Assembly (NCBI GenBank): GCA_964523295.1
Contig: CAZGAH010000012.1
Coordinates: 6,357 to 70,356 of the forward strand
Direction of reading: 5' to 3'
DNA from: CAZGAH01 sp964523295
Lineage (GTDB): Bacteria > Desulfobacterota > Desulfovibrionia > Desulfovibrionales > Desulfovibrionaceae
DNA length: 64,000 nucleotides
Shown: positions 9,577 to 19,061 of the stretch, one piece after another
Position numbering within the stretch: position 1 is the first letter of the stretch
How the letters are laid out: every line of letters begins with the position of its first letter
Notes under the pieces: model-generated
Seen by the model: only the letters and a program-made list of their open reading frames with translations
Databases searched by the model: none
Told to the model about the DNA's origin: nothing
Position numbers and translations under genes: made by a program

Positions 9577-11154
9577 ATGCTGAAATTTCCCGACAGACCG
9601 CTTCTCGTCATCATGCTGGGCTTCGCCCTTGTCCAGGGGCTGCTGCTGAGCCAGACCGGGCTACTCGTGTGCAATACCCTGCAGCGCAACGGCAACTGGA
9701 TTTCCACCAAGACAACGATCCAAAAAGGGCTCATGGGCACCTACACCTTCCTGTCCGAGCCACAGACTCTGGCCCGGCGCAGGCTGGACCTCAGCGCCTG
9801 GTTCGGCTTTCAGGAAATCTTCCGCGCCACACCCCTTCCCGTCCGTTCGCTGTCCTGCGCGTACGCACTCGATGAGAATGCCTACCTCTGCCTGCTCTAC
9901 GACAAGACCGCCGACAGGGTCCGGGGCGTACGGCTCAGCCTGAACCCCGTATTTCCCAGCGCTGCGTTCATGGCCGACGCAGCCGGCAAATTCCTGCACA
10001 TCGAGCCCCTACCCCTGCCGCCCGTCTCACCCGGGACCTGGCATCGGGTCGGCCTGCACTTCGCTCCCGAAGGCACCGCCCTGTCCCTGGACGGAACGGC
10101 AGCGGCCACGCTGCCGGCCCCGGACTCCCCGGTCCGGCATATCGGCTTCCGCGGCGGCGAACGGCAGGCCCTGGTCGACGACGTCGTCATCGCGCTCGAC
10201 GACGGCACGACGATCCGCGAGGACTTCGGTCCCGGCCTCCGCATTTGGGGATATCTCCTCCTGGTGGGAACGGGCATTGCCGCCGTATTCCAGGCGCTGC
10301 TGGCCCTGGTGCTGGGGCGTCTGTCCCCGGGCGACGCGCGCTTGCGGGCCTTCAGACTGCTTTTGGCCAATCTGGTGCTGACCGTCATCCTGGCCGGCGT
10401 ATTCGCCTACGTCTACGTCTCGGTGCAGCAATACCCGAGCGCCAGCGAAAAAAACCAGGAGGACGAAACGATCTGGATCGACCACACCGAGGAGGCCGTG
10501 CTCAGCGAGATACAGCAACGCTACGGCACGCCGCCGCCGCCCGACGTACGCCGGATCCTTTTCCTGGGCTCCTCGCAAACCTGGGGCGCCGGCGCCACGC
10601 TGCCCGAGGAGACCTTCGTCGCACGCACCGAACAGCTGCTCAATGAGGCGCAGCCGGACAAACCCGGGGCCGGATTGCGCTTCGAGTGCATCAACGGCGG
10701 GGTTTCCGGCGCGCTCTCCGTACGCATCCTGCGCTATCTCGACAAGAACTGGCGAGACCTGTGCGCGCACGTTGCCGTCATCGTGCTGGGCAACAACGAC
10801 GTCAAAAAGCCCCAGGATTTCGGACCCAATCTCGAAAAGATCATCCTCGCGCTCAAGGCCCGAAACATCGCCCCGATGCTCGTGCTCGAACCCAATTCCA
10901 TCGAGCACGCGGATCCGTTGCTGAGCGCCAATCATGAGACCATGCGCGCGTTGGCGGCCCAGTACGGGCTTGCGCTCGTGGACATGCAGGCCTGGCTGGG
11001 CGAGCGTCACGACCAGGGCTTTCTCTGGTGGGACTTCGTCCACCTCACCTCCTACGGCCAGGAGCTGGCCGCGCAGCGACTCGTCGAGGCGCTGCGTCCG
11101 ATTGTCGCCGGACCGGCCGGAACCTGTCCCCGGGCCAGCGAGCCGCGGCCCTGA
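9577..11154 (+). CDS. Membrane-anchored LamG-like / SGNH hydrolase
   Basis: The 525-residue protein has an N-terminal membrane segment (about 7-30), an extracytoplasmic beta-rich domain (about 60-218) with LamG-like features (PGTWHRVGLHFAPEG, VDDVVIALDDGTTIREDF), two further membrane segments (about 222-245 and 262-284) and a C-terminal SGNH domain. The hydrolase blocks are visible: ILFLGSSQTWGAG (catalytic Ser), INGGVSGA (Gly), VLGNNDVKK (Asn) and DFVHLTSYGQELAA (Asp/His). Such enzymes deacylate or acylate glycans. With the lipase-like gene downstream it suggests envelope lipid or glycan editing. Substrate unknown. Confidence 0.75.
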   Translation: MLKFPDRPLLVIMLGFALVQGLLLSQTGLLVCNTLQRNGNWISTKTTIQKGLMGTYTFLSEPQTLARRRLDLSAWFGFQEIFRATPLPVRSLSCAYALDENAYLCLLYDKTADRVRGVRLSLNPVFPSAAFMADAAGKFLHIEPLPLPPVSPGTWHRVGLHFAPEGTALSLDGTAAATLPAPDSPVRHIGFRGGERQALVDDVVIALDDGTTIREDFGPGLRIWGYLLLVGTGIAAVFQALLALVLGRLSPGDARLRAFRLLLANLVLTVILAGVFAYVYVSVQQYPSASEKNQEDETIWIDHTEEAVLSEIQQRYGTPPPPDVRRILFLGSSQTWGAGATLPEETFVARTEQLLNEAQPDKPGAGLRFECINGGVSGALSVRILRYLDKNWRDLCAHVAVIVLGNNDVKKPQDFGPNLEKIILALKARNIAPMLVLEPNSIEHADPLLSANHETMRALAAQYGLALVDMQAWLGERHDQGFLWWDFVHLTSYGQELAAQRLVEALRPIVAGPAGTCPRASEPRP

Positions 11155-11291
11155 GCAGTCGAGTCTGCCGTCTGTTCCGCTTCGAGCGCAGGCTTGCGCT
11201 TATCGGTAGCATTGCGTACATTACGGAAGGCTGACCGGAGCGACGATTCTTTTTCACGGACCAGACGCCCGCCTGCGGCGAGGAGACTGCC

Positions 11292-12152
11292 ATGAGCCTG
11301 ATCGGAACCCTGTTGACGCTGATCATCTGCCTGGCCTTGCTCGTGACCCTGGTCACGCACCTGCTGTTTTTCTACGAAACCCGAAGTTCGGGCGGATACG
11401 CCTCCTGGCTCAGCCGTCTGGATTGCGGACCGGGCCGGGCTCTGCTGCGGAGCGTGCTCCAGGGCTGGGGTAGCCAGACCCTGGTGGCGATCCTGTATCC
11501 GCTGGGCCTGATTCGCGGGGTCTTCTTCCCTCGCCCCTCCCGGATGCCGGAGGACAGCGCACCGCCCCTGATCATCATGCTCGTACACGGGCTCTACCAC
11601 AATCCCACGGGCTGGCTGCATTTCCGGCATCGCCTGCTCCGGACGGGCCATCGGCATGTCTGCGCCTACGGCTATTCGAGCTGGAAGGAAGATTTCCATG
11701 AGCTGGCCGAGGGCTTGCGCCAGGCGATTCTCGCCGCCGCCGCCTGCCATCCCCGGGCCCGCGTCGTGCTCGTCGGGCACAGTCTGGGCGGATTGCTGAG
11801 CCGATACTGCGCCTCCATGGAAGACGTCCGCGACCGGCTGGCCGGCGTGGTGACGCTGGGCACCCCGCATCAAGGCAGCAAGCTCGCCAGCCTGGGCATC
11901 GGCCGCCTGGCCCTCAGTCTGGAATACGAGGGCGCGGTCGTGCAGGCGGTCAAACAGCATGAACAACCGATCCGCTGCCCGGCCCTGAGCCTCTTTTCCC
12001 CCACCGACAACTTCGTTTTTCCCGAGGATGCGCTGCGCATTCAGGCCAAGGGCTGGGTCGAAGAGCAGACCCCGATCATGAGCCACGTCGCCATGCTCTT
12101 TCACCCGGCAGTTTTCGCCAGGATACTGGCCTTTCTCCGCAACCTGCATTGA
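11292..12152 (+). CDS. Membrane-anchored alpha/beta-hydrolase (lipase-like)
   Basis: The 286-residue protein starts with a hydrophobic anchor (about 3-27) and carries a lipase-type alpha/beta-hydrolase domain. IMLVHGLYHNPTGW (about 94-107) is the oxyanion-hole HG motif. VVLVGHSLGGLLSRY (about 154-168) holds the nucleophilic Ser in GHSLGG. SPTDNFVFP and SHVAMLFHPAV fit the acid and His of the triad. GTPHQGS is typical of triacylglycerol-lipase/PGAP1-like members. The start follows GAGGAG. It lies 137 bases after the SGNH gene on the same strand. Confidence 0.8.
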   Translation: MSLIGTLLTLIICLALLVTLVTHLLFFYETRSSGGYASWLSRLDCGPGRALLRSVLQGWGSQTLVAILYPLGLIRGVFFPRPSRMPEDSAPPLIIMLVHGLYHNPTGWLHFRHRLLRTGHRHVCAYGYSSWKEDFHELAEGLRQAILAAAACHPRARVVLVGHSLGGLLSRYCASMEDVRDRLAGVVTLGTPHQGSKLASLGIGRLALSLEYEGAVVQAVKQHEQPIRCPALSLFSPTDNFVFPEDALRIQAKGWVEEQTPIMSHVAMLFHPAVFARILAFLRNLH

Positions 12153-12382
12153 GCCGGCGCGACGCCGCGCCCGGTCGTCCCCTCCCTCGCCGATAAGCGG
12201 CTCAGTTTCGTCACCGCGTGTTCACACGGCTGTCATACGGCCCGCGTATAGGGTCGATTCCGGACTCTCGGCGTCGGCCCGTGTGGTCGTGGCCATTGCC
12301 GCGCTTCTGCCGGACCTGAAACCAGGGACAACGAGCGCGGGGCAAGGTCCGGCGCTGCCTGATTGCGGGGGAGGGACAACGT

Positions 12383-12820
12383 ATGGCCAGTATCCTGATT
12401 GCGGACGACCACGCGGTAAGCCGTTTCGTTCTGGAGCGACAGCTCGCACGCGCGGGTCATCGGACTGCGTCCGTCCAGAACGGCGCGCAGGCGCTCGAGG
12501 CGCTGGAAAACGGACGCTTCGATCTGCTGTTGCTCGACGTGCGCATGCCCGTGCTCGACGGCGTCCGCACAGTACACTGGCTTCGCGCCTCGCAGCGCCA
12601 TTACGCCCGGATTCCCATCCTGGCCGTGACCGCGTGCGCCATGTCTGGAGACAGGGAGCGCTTCCTCCAGGCGGGCATGAACGAGTACCTGTCCAAGCCC
12701 TTCACCCGGGAGACCCTGCTGGCCTGCGTCGAACGCCTGCTCGCCCTGCCCGGCGTGGCCGGCTTGCCTTCGCCGACGCAAAAAGACGCGCTACAGGCCT
12801 GGGAAACGGAACTGCGCTAG
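12383..12820 (+). CDS. Single-domain response regulator
   Basis: The 145-residue protein is a receiver domain with little else. It has the acidic pair in ILIADDHAVSR, the phospho-acceptor Asp in LLLLDVRMPVLDG (about residue 53), the Thr/Ala switch region in AVTACAMSGDRERF and the Lys in YLSKP. The GGAGGG site precedes the ATG. No output domain is present, so it probably acts by protein contact or in a phosphorelay. The receiver of the hybrid regulator at 5292 ends in a very similar way (GDRERFLSAGMNDYLAKP), hinting at a related origin. Confidence 0.85.
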   Translation: MASILIADDHAVSRFVLERQLARAGHRTASVQNGAQALEALENGRFDLLLLDVRMPVLDGVRTVHWLRASQRHYARIPILAVTACAMSGDRERFLQAGMNEYLSKPFTRETLLACVERLLALPGVAGLPSPTQKDALQAWETELR

Positions 12821-12948
12821 CCAATCGTTTAAGTATACAAAAGTTTTTTTCTTCAAGCACCTACACAAGACGTTGCCTGGGAATATCCTGATGTAATCTG
12901 CCGATAGTGAACAAATGGAATGGGTGAATCGCTCCCTCAGAATTCTAC

Positions 12949-13749
12949 TCACCATCCCGATTTGATATAAGCATCAGCTACTATTTTTTTTACCTCATCA
13001 AGTCGCTGCTTGGCGTACGGCTTGTCGTATGGACCTTCCACCACAACAAAAAGATTATTGGCTAAGTTGCCATACTCACTGGAGTTAATTAAGTAGGCGG
13101 CGGGCACATCTCTTTGGATGCTAGCCAGTCGCCTTTTGGCTGCTTCGCGTGAAGATGTGGGAAATGAGGCCATTATTACGAACCATTTGCCCTGCTGGCC
13201 TGAGTGCGGAGTATTAACCTCATGTACTTTCGAGTCAGACGGAGAGGAATCCCTTGCCTGCTGTGGCGTTACAATGCCTACCATCCTGCGATACACTTGC
13301 TTGGCCGCGTCGGAAATGCCGAAGAGGTCATCCTTGGCATAAGCTTCTTCAGCCATTAGTATCCGTCCCTCTGCGACATTGACGAGCCTAGCGTCGATGG
13401 AAAGCTCACCCTTGTATTGGGAGACTGAGCCAGTCATCACAGCGTCAGCTCCCAACAACTGTCCTATCTGCTGCGCAATCGGACCACTGATACCTGCGTC
13501 ACCGAATTGATTTTCATCTAGAACTTGCTTGATAAGTTGGCGTTCTACCACTTTGAACTGCCCAGATTTCACAGCTTCGGTTGTGATTTTTTCTGAAACG
13601 ATACGTCCCTTGTTGCTCGCCTTGGCCTCCTGGTTGATGGCATCAAATTCAAGGATGGCGATGGTGAGGCGATCGTCCTGAGCCTCACACACATTAGACG
13701 TCAACAATAATAGCAGGCTTGTCATGATGATCCGAACGACTCCAAGCAT
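12949..13749 (-). CDS. CsgG-like protein with C-terminal SPOR domain
   Basis: I place the start at 13749 (MLGVVRI), preceded by GAGGAGAGG; an in-frame ATG 15 bases upstream is part of that ribosome site. The 266-residue protein has a signal peptide, a CsgG-like domain (IAILEFDAINQ, VVERQLIKQVLDENQFGDAG, LLGADAVMTGSVSQY, SIDARLVNVAEGRIL) and a C-terminal SPOR domain (from GKWFVIMASFPTSSREAAKRR). CsgG-like proteins often sit at the outer membrane as lipoproteins, but no lipobox is obvious. Base composition is clearly more AT-rich than the neighbours, and the adjacent fragment at 13801 is a GC-rich paralogue of its N-terminus. Confidence 0.8.
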   Translation of the reverse strand: MLGVVRIIMTSLLLLLTSNVCEAQDDRLTIAILEFDAINQEAKASNKGRIVSEKITTEAVKSGQFKVVERQLIKQVLDENQFGDAGISGPIAQQIGQLLGADAVMTGSVSQYKGELSIDARLVNVAEGRILMAEEAYAKDDLFGISDAAKQVYRRMVGIVTPQQARDSSPSDSKVHEVNTPHSGQQGKWFVIMASFPTSSREAAKRRLASIQRDVPAAYLINSSEYGNLANNLFVVVEGPYDKPYAKQRLDEVKKIVADAYIKSGW

Positions 13750-13800
13750 GGATCCTCTCCTCATTATTAAAAATGCCCATGGTCAACAAAACTCTGATTT

Positions 13801-14100
13801 TTACTGTATCCCCTTTTTGACCAGGGTTGCTAAAGGAGGACTGAGCTGGCGCTCGACCACGTCGAACATGTCGGACTTGACCGCCGCGGTCGTGATTTTT
13901 TCCGAGACGATCCGGCCCTTGTTGCTTGCCCGGGCCTCGTCGTTCACGGCCTCGAATTCCAGAATGGCGATTTTGCGTCTCGGCGTTTGCTCTGCGGCGT
14001 CGGCAAGGTAAGGCGCGAGCGCGCACGACAGGGCGCACAGGAGAAGCACGGCGAGCGGCGCGAGAGGGGTTGACCGGGTGGCTGGCGACGAGGCTGGCAT
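13801..14100 (-). pseudogene. Truncated GC-rich paralogue of the CsgG-like gene
   Basis: The 99-codon frame keeps an N-terminal signal-like segment and then IAILEFEAVNDEARASN and on to VVERQL. This region is nearly the same as the start of the neighbouring 12949-13749 protein. After VVERQL the similarity stops and 13 unrelated residues lead to a stop. The rest of the domain is absent. Codon use is high-GC like the surrounding chromosome, unlike the intact AT-richer copy, so this looks like the original resident gene, broken near 13840 when the other copy arrived. Confidence 0.7.
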
Positions 14101-14142
14101 GGGTCCGTCGTACGACTGCGAACGGCGCGCGTCAAGCGGGTA

Positions 14143-15924
14143 TCAGGAGCCGGTGACGCCCTGAAGCCGGGCCAGGTTGCGGAACGCGCCGTCGGGTCTG
14201 GCCAGCAGTTCGTCCCAGCTGCCCTGTTCGACGATCCGACCGGCGTCGAGCACGATGATGCGGTCGGCCATCTGCACGGTCTTGAGCCGGTGGGCGACCA
14301 TGAGAATCGAATAAGCGCCCTTGACCTTTTCCAGCGCCTTCTGCACCTCGCCCTCGGCGTTGCTGTCCAGCGCGCTGGTGGCCTCGTCGAGGATGAGCAG
14401 CCAGGGCTCCCGATAGAGCGCGCGCGCCAGGGCCAGGCGCTGGCGCTGGCCTCCGGAAAGGCGTCCGCCCTTTTCGCCCACGATGGTGTCGTAAGCCTCG
14501 GGAAGGGGTTCAATGAACTCCCGGGCCTGGGCCATGGTCGCGGCCGCCTCGACCCTGGCCTGGTCGGGCTCGGCGTCGCCCCAGGCGATGTTCTGCCGGA
14601 TACTGGCGTGAAAGATGGGGCTCTCCTGCAGCACCAGCCCGATACGACTCCGCCAGCGCTCGATATCCAGCTCATCGAGCGCAATGCCGTCCAGGACGAG
14701 GCTGCCGGAGGTGGGCGGCATCAACCCCAGGGCCAGGTCGATGAGGGTGCTCTTGCCGCTTCCGGAGGCGCCGACCACGGCCACGCACTGCCCCTGCGGC
14801 AACGCGAAGCTGACATCCTCGAGCGCTGGGCGCGCTGCCCCCGGATAGGCATAGCCTGCGCCCCGAAATTCCAGCGTGCGCGCATAGGTGGGATCACGCC
14901 GGCCGAATACGTGCGTCGGGTGCGCCATGGCCTGGTCGTAGCGCTCCTTCCAGGTCCAGTAGAACGGCAGACCCAGCCGGCACTGGAAGAAGGACTCCTG
15001 CGCCGTGATCAGCCGTGGCGCCAGACGGTAGAAAATCGCCAGAAAAACAAGCGCCTTGGCGACGGATTCCTGCTGCATGTAGAGCATGATGAACAGAAAC
15101 GCCGTGATAAAGACGATGCTTCCGCTCTGCAGGATAAAACGGATGACCTCGCCGACAACCTCGCTCCGGAAATAGGTCTTCGCGTATTGCCCGTAAATCT
15201 GCCGGGCCTCGGCCCGCGCGAGTCCGGTCTGACCCGTGGCCCGGTAGAACTTGAGGTTATCGAAGACAGCGCTCACGCACTCGCCGATCGTGGAGAGCAA
15301 CGTCGAGAGTTTGTCCGTATGCTTGTAGCCCCGGCGGGTTATGAGCCGGTAAATGATGACGCCGACCAGGCCGAAGAGCAGCGTATAGCAGGTCATAGAC
15401 GCGGCCACGAAAAAGGCGGCGCCGAGAAATACGAACGCGATGACCGCCAGACCTATGGCCCGGAGGAAATAATAACTGCCAATGGCGATCTGGAAGCCTT
15501 CCATGACCATGGACTTGCTGATGTCGCCGCCCTTGAGCGAGAGAAAATGCGCCCATTCCATCTGCAGGAGGGCATCGCTCATGCGGGTGCGGAAACTCTG
15601 CTCCAGCCGGGAGCGCAGGCGGATGCGCAGGGCCTCCGAGGCGAAGGTCAGGCCGGCCGTGGCCAGCCCCAGGAGGCAGAACGCGACCAGGCCGGCCAGG
15701 AACATTCCCTGGCCGTCGAGCCCGGACCAGGCAGCGAAGCGGCGCAGATATTCCCCGCCTTGATTATCGTAGCCAAAGGAGGACATGTTCAGCTGAAGAA
15801 TGGGGATGAGCGTCAGCAGGGCCGTGCCCTCAAAAATACCGGAAAGCACGACGGCACCCGTGCAGATCAGGCCCTCGCGACGGAATCCAACCAGAACCTC
15901 ATAATACGTCCGCAGCAGATTCAT
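14143..15924 (-). CDS. ABC transporter, fused membrane and ATPase domains
   Basis: The 593-residue half-transporter has a membrane domain (about 1-320, several hydrophobic segments) and an ATPase domain with Walker A GASGSGKST, signature LSGGQRQR, Walker B WLLILDEATSALD and the switch His in VAHRLKT. The start at 15924 overlaps the stop of the upstream glycosyltransferase (ATGA), so I prefer it to an in-frame ATG 42 bases upstream. Such type IV exporters move lipid-linked glycans, lipids or peptides. Given the glycosyltransferase and asparagine-synthase genes in the same direction, export of a glycan or glycolipid is the likely role. Confidence 0.85.
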   Translation of the reverse strand: MNLLRTYYEVLVGFRREGLICTGAVVLSGIFEGTALLTLIPILQLNMSSFGYDNQGGEYLRRFAAWSGLDGQGMFLAGLVAFCLLGLATAGLTFASEALRIRLRSRLEQSFRTRMSDALLQMEWAHFLSLKGGDISKSMVMEGFQIAIGSYYFLRAIGLAVIAFVFLGAAFFVAASMTCYTLLFGLVGVIIYRLITRRGYKHTDKLSTLLSTIGECVSAVFDNLKFYRATGQTGLARAEARQIYGQYAKTYFRSEVVGEVIRFILQSGSIVFITAFLFIMLYMQQESVAKALVFLAIFYRLAPRLITAQESFFQCRLGLPFYWTWKERYDQAMAHPTHVFGRRDPTYARTLEFRGAGYAYPGAARPALEDVSFALPQGQCVAVVGASGSGKSTLIDLALGLMPPTSGSLVLDGIALDELDIERWRSRIGLVLQESPIFHASIRQNIAWGDAEPDQARVEAAATMAQAREFIEPLPEAYDTIVGEKGGRLSGGQRQRLALARALYREPWLLILDEATSALDSNAEGEVQKALEKVKGAYSILMVAHRLKTVQMADRIIVLDAGRIVEQGSWDELLARPDGAFRNLARLQGVTGS

Positions 15925-17039
15925 GCCGCCGCCTTCGGGAGCACGTCCGCGATGCAGCCGGCCCACTGTCCCATGACTGTTTCCACGCTGAAGCGCCCGA
16001 CCGCCTCGCGGGCGCGCTCCCCCAGCCGCGCGCGCTCCTCCGGACTGCGCAAAAGCGAGCGCAGGACCTCGGTCATGGCCTCGACATCCTCCGCGGGTAC
16101 GAGCAGACCGTCCTGGCCGTGGCGGATGATGGTACCCGGGCCGGACGGACAGTCGAAGCTGACGCAGGCCAGACCGCAGGCCATGGCCTCGGTCAGGGCG
16201 TTGGGGAAGCCCTCGAAACGGGAGGAGAGCACAAACACGTCCGCGTGCCGGAACGGTCCGTAGGGATCAGGCACGCTCCCAGGCAGGTAGACCCGGTCGC
16301 GGATGCCCAACCGTCCGGCCAGGGAGCGAAGCTCGCACTCCATAGGCCCCTCGCCCAGGATGGTCAGCGCCCATTCCGGGAATTCCGCCGCCAGCGGGGC
16401 AAAGGCGCGCAGCAGCAGGTCGAAGCCCTTCTGACTCACCAGACGGCCCATGGCGACGATGTTCTGCGCGTGGTACCAGGCCGGGACATCATATTTTCTG
16501 GTCGGCGGCGCGGGCACGGGATTGGGAATGGCCCGGACCTTCCAGCGCGGACGAAAGGCCTGTGCCCAGGGCAGGGTCTCCCTGGCCACGAGCACCACCT
16601 GCGCCGCGCGCGGATAGAACAACCGGCGCAGCAGATTCCAGCGCCAGCCCAGCGGATAGTGTCGGGGATCGATGCGCTCGGAGACGATCGCCGGGATCCG
16701 GCTCCAGCCAAGCGCCGAGAGGACGCGGATGTTCGTCGTATCGCAGAAGCTGATCACCAGGTCCGGTCGCGTGTCCAGGATCGCGCGCCGCAACGCCCGA
16801 CGCCGGCGCCATTGGCCCGGCAGGTCGCTCCAACGGCAGTCGGCGTAGGCCGTACGCCCGGCGCGCACGCGCTCCACGCCCGGCGGCACGGTGTAGAAAT
16901 CCGGCGTATCAGGGTCGAGCGTAAGCACCGTCACCGTCGCGCCCCTTTCCGCCAGCCAGGCCGACAGAAACAGCAGCTGCCGTTCCGCTCCGCCCGCTCC
17001 CAGGCTGGAGCTTACGGTGGTTATTCGCAAGCTTTGCAT
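15921..17039 (-). CDS. Glycosyltransferase family 4 protein
   Basis: The 372-residue protein has a GT-B fold signature: the N-terminal GAGGAERQLLFLSAWLAERG loop, VISFCDTTNIRVLSALG, and a C-terminal nucleotide-sugar domain with VYLPGSVPDPY, DVFVLSSRFEGFPNALTEAMACG and GLLVPAED. The EGFPNALTE segment is the retaining GT4 EX7E motif. It acts at the cytoplasmic face on lipid- or polymer-linked sugars. It overlaps the ABC exporter by four bases and lies 121 bases after asnB, which suggests one surface-glycan operon. Confidence 0.9.
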   Translation of the reverse strand: MQSLRITTVSSSLGAGGAERQLLFLSAWLAERGATVTVLTLDPDTPDFYTVPPGVERVRAGRTAYADCRWSDLPGQWRRRRALRRAILDTRPDLVISFCDTTNIRVLSALGWSRIPAIVSERIDPRHYPLGWRWNLLRRLFYPRAAQVVLVARETLPWAQAFRPRWKVRAIPNPVPAPPTRKYDVPAWYHAQNIVAMGRLVSQKGFDLLLRAFAPLAAEFPEWALTILGEGPMECELRSLAGRLGIRDRVYLPGSVPDPYGPFRHADVFVLSSRFEGFPNALTEAMACGLACVSFDCPSGPGTIIRHGQDGLLVPAEDVEAMTEVLRSLLRSPEERARLGERAREAVGRFSVETVMGQWAGCIADVLPKAAA

Positions 17040-17160
17040 ACCCTACGCTCTTGCCAGGCTCGGAAGCACGGCGAGGTCATTGTCACGCGTGATGTATCCC
17101 CGCAGCCAGCGCAAAAGCCCCGGGCGGCAGCGGGCCTCCTGTCCGGAAGACGACCTGACG

Positions 17161-19061
17161 TCATGGGGCGACTCCGTAGTGCTCGAGCCAAGCCTGGAGC
17201 ATCAGCAGCGTCCACATCTGGCAATCGTCGTCGGAGTGACCGTCGCGAAGTGTTTTCCAATAGGCGGTNNNNNNNNNNAGGCGGTTGCGCGGCCCACGTC
17301 AAGCAGGCCCTGTCGCCGCAGACGGCCCGGGTCCATAAGCTGCTCGGCCCAGTCCCGCAGCGGCCCGCGCACCCATTCGCCGACCGGGCAGCCGAAGCCC
17401 ATCTTCGGGCGGTCCACGATCTCCCGCGGAACCCGCTCGTAGAGCAGCCGCCGCAGCGGCTTCTTGGTCGTTTGGGTGTCGATCTTGAACGCCTCGGGCA
17501 GGGTCCAGGCAAATTCCACGATGCGGTGGTCGAGCAGCGGCACCCGGGTTTCCAGGCTGGCCGACATGGCCGCGCGGTCCACTTTGACCAGGATGTCGCC
17601 GGGCAGATACTCGAGCGTATCCGAGGCCATGCCGTAATGAAACGGCGTCTCCGAGGCGAAGCGCTTGGGCCGGTCGTTCAGCAGCGGCGGCTGATCCAGG
17701 ATCGAGCGCGGGTCCCACCACTTGGACTGCCGCTTCTGATAGAGCGTCAGGAGGTCGCGGCAAGACCGCCAGTCGGCCCGGACCTCGAACTTGCGCGCCA
17801 GGCGCGGCAGCTGCACCCCGAAGGCCAGCTTCTCGGCCAGCCGGAAACAGGCGGCGGCGACCGTGCGCAGCGGGCCGGCCTGCTGCACCTTTTCCCAGAC
17901 CTTCAGCAGCGAATGGTAGCGCCCGTACCCGCCGAACAGCTCGTCGCCGGCGTCTCCGGACAACGAGACCGTGACGTGCTCGCGCGCCAGGCGGCTGATG
18001 AGGATGGTCGGAATCATGCTCGGGTCGCCGAACGGCTCGTCGTAGATCCAGGGCAACTCCGGCACCAGGTCCATGGCCTGCTGCCAGGTGACCGTGCGCG
18101 CAATGTGCCGCGTGCCCAGATGCCGGGCCACGGCCTCGGCGTGCGCGGACTCGTCGTAGCCGTCCTCCTCGAAGCCGATGGTGAAAGTCAGGATGTTCTC
18201 GGCGGACAGCTGCTGCATGAAGGCCACCGTGGTCGACGAATCGATCCCGCCCGAGAGAAAGGCGCCGACGGGTACGTCGGCCACGCGCTGCAGGGCGATG
18301 GTCTGCCCGAGCAACTCGTCCAGCCGCTCTGCCGCCTCGTCCTCGCTCCCGCGGAAGGGCGTTTCAACGCCGCGCCGCACCACCTCGTAAAAGTCCCAAT
18401 AGGGCTTGAGCCGCTCGTTGCCGTCCGGGAGCAGCTCCGCCCAATGCCCGGGCAGCAGCTTTTTGATGCCGTCGTAGATGGAAAAACCGTCCGGAACGTA
18501 CGTATAGCGCAGGTACAGGGCCACGGCCGTACGATCGAGTTCGAGGCTGGCGCCCGGTATGGCCCGCAGGGCCTTAAGTTCGCTGGCGACCAGCCAGTTG
18601 CCGCGGCGATAGCCGTAGTAGAGTGGCTTTTCGCCCAGACGGTCGCGCGCGATGAACAGCCGCTGCGCACGCATGTCCCAGAGCGCAAGGGCGAACATGC
18701 CGACGCAGCGTTGCAGCGCGGCCTCCAGCCCCCAGGCGCAGACGGCCTCGAGCAGTATCTCCGTGTCGGAGCGGCCGCGAAAGGCGACGCCTCGGGCTTC
18801 CAGCGCCGCGCGCAAGTCCTGAAAATTGTATATTTCACCATTGAACACAATGGCATAGCGCCCGTCGTGCGAAAACATAGGCTGATGCCCGGCCGGCGAA
18901 AGGTCCAGGATCGACAGCCGGCGATGCCCCAGGGCCAACGCCCCGGCCGGATCAAGCCAGACGCCGCTGTCGTCGGGCCCGCGATGCCGCAGGGCAGCGG
19001 TCGCGCCGGCGATGTTCTCCGGCGTGGCCAGGGGTCCCTGAATCGCCACTATGCCGCACAT
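17161..19061 (-). CDS. asnB: Asparagine synthase (glutamine-hydrolysing), interrupted only by an assembly gap
   Basis: The start at 19061 gives Met-Cys-Gly-Ile, placing the glutaminase Cys at position 2; a start six bases upstream would bury it. The N-terminal Ntn domain (RHRGPDDSGVW, FNGEIYNF, GRSDTEILL) is followed by the synthetase domain with the ATP loop FLSGGIDSSTTVAF. The reading frame appears to break at the N-run. Removing the ten Ns plus one copy of the 7-base sequence found on both sides gives VGRATAYWKTLRDG and an ending LQAWLEHYGVAP with a stop at 17161 (627 residues). This type of AsnB is common in exopolysaccharide loci and may amidate a sugar acid instead of making free Asn. 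Confidence 0.9.
17269..17278. other. Assembly gap inside asnB with 7-bp flanking overlap
   Basis: Ten Ns are flanked by AGGCGGT on both sides (17262-17268 and 17279-17285). Merging the two copies restores an uninterrupted asnB frame with a normal C-terminus. The gap therefore most likely represents zero missing bases. Confidence 0.9.

Noticed and set aside
17202..17268. A frameshifted C-terminus of asnB (pseudogene call)
   Set aside because: Collapsing the 7-bp overlap at the N-run restores a normal C-terminus, so the break is an assembly artefact.
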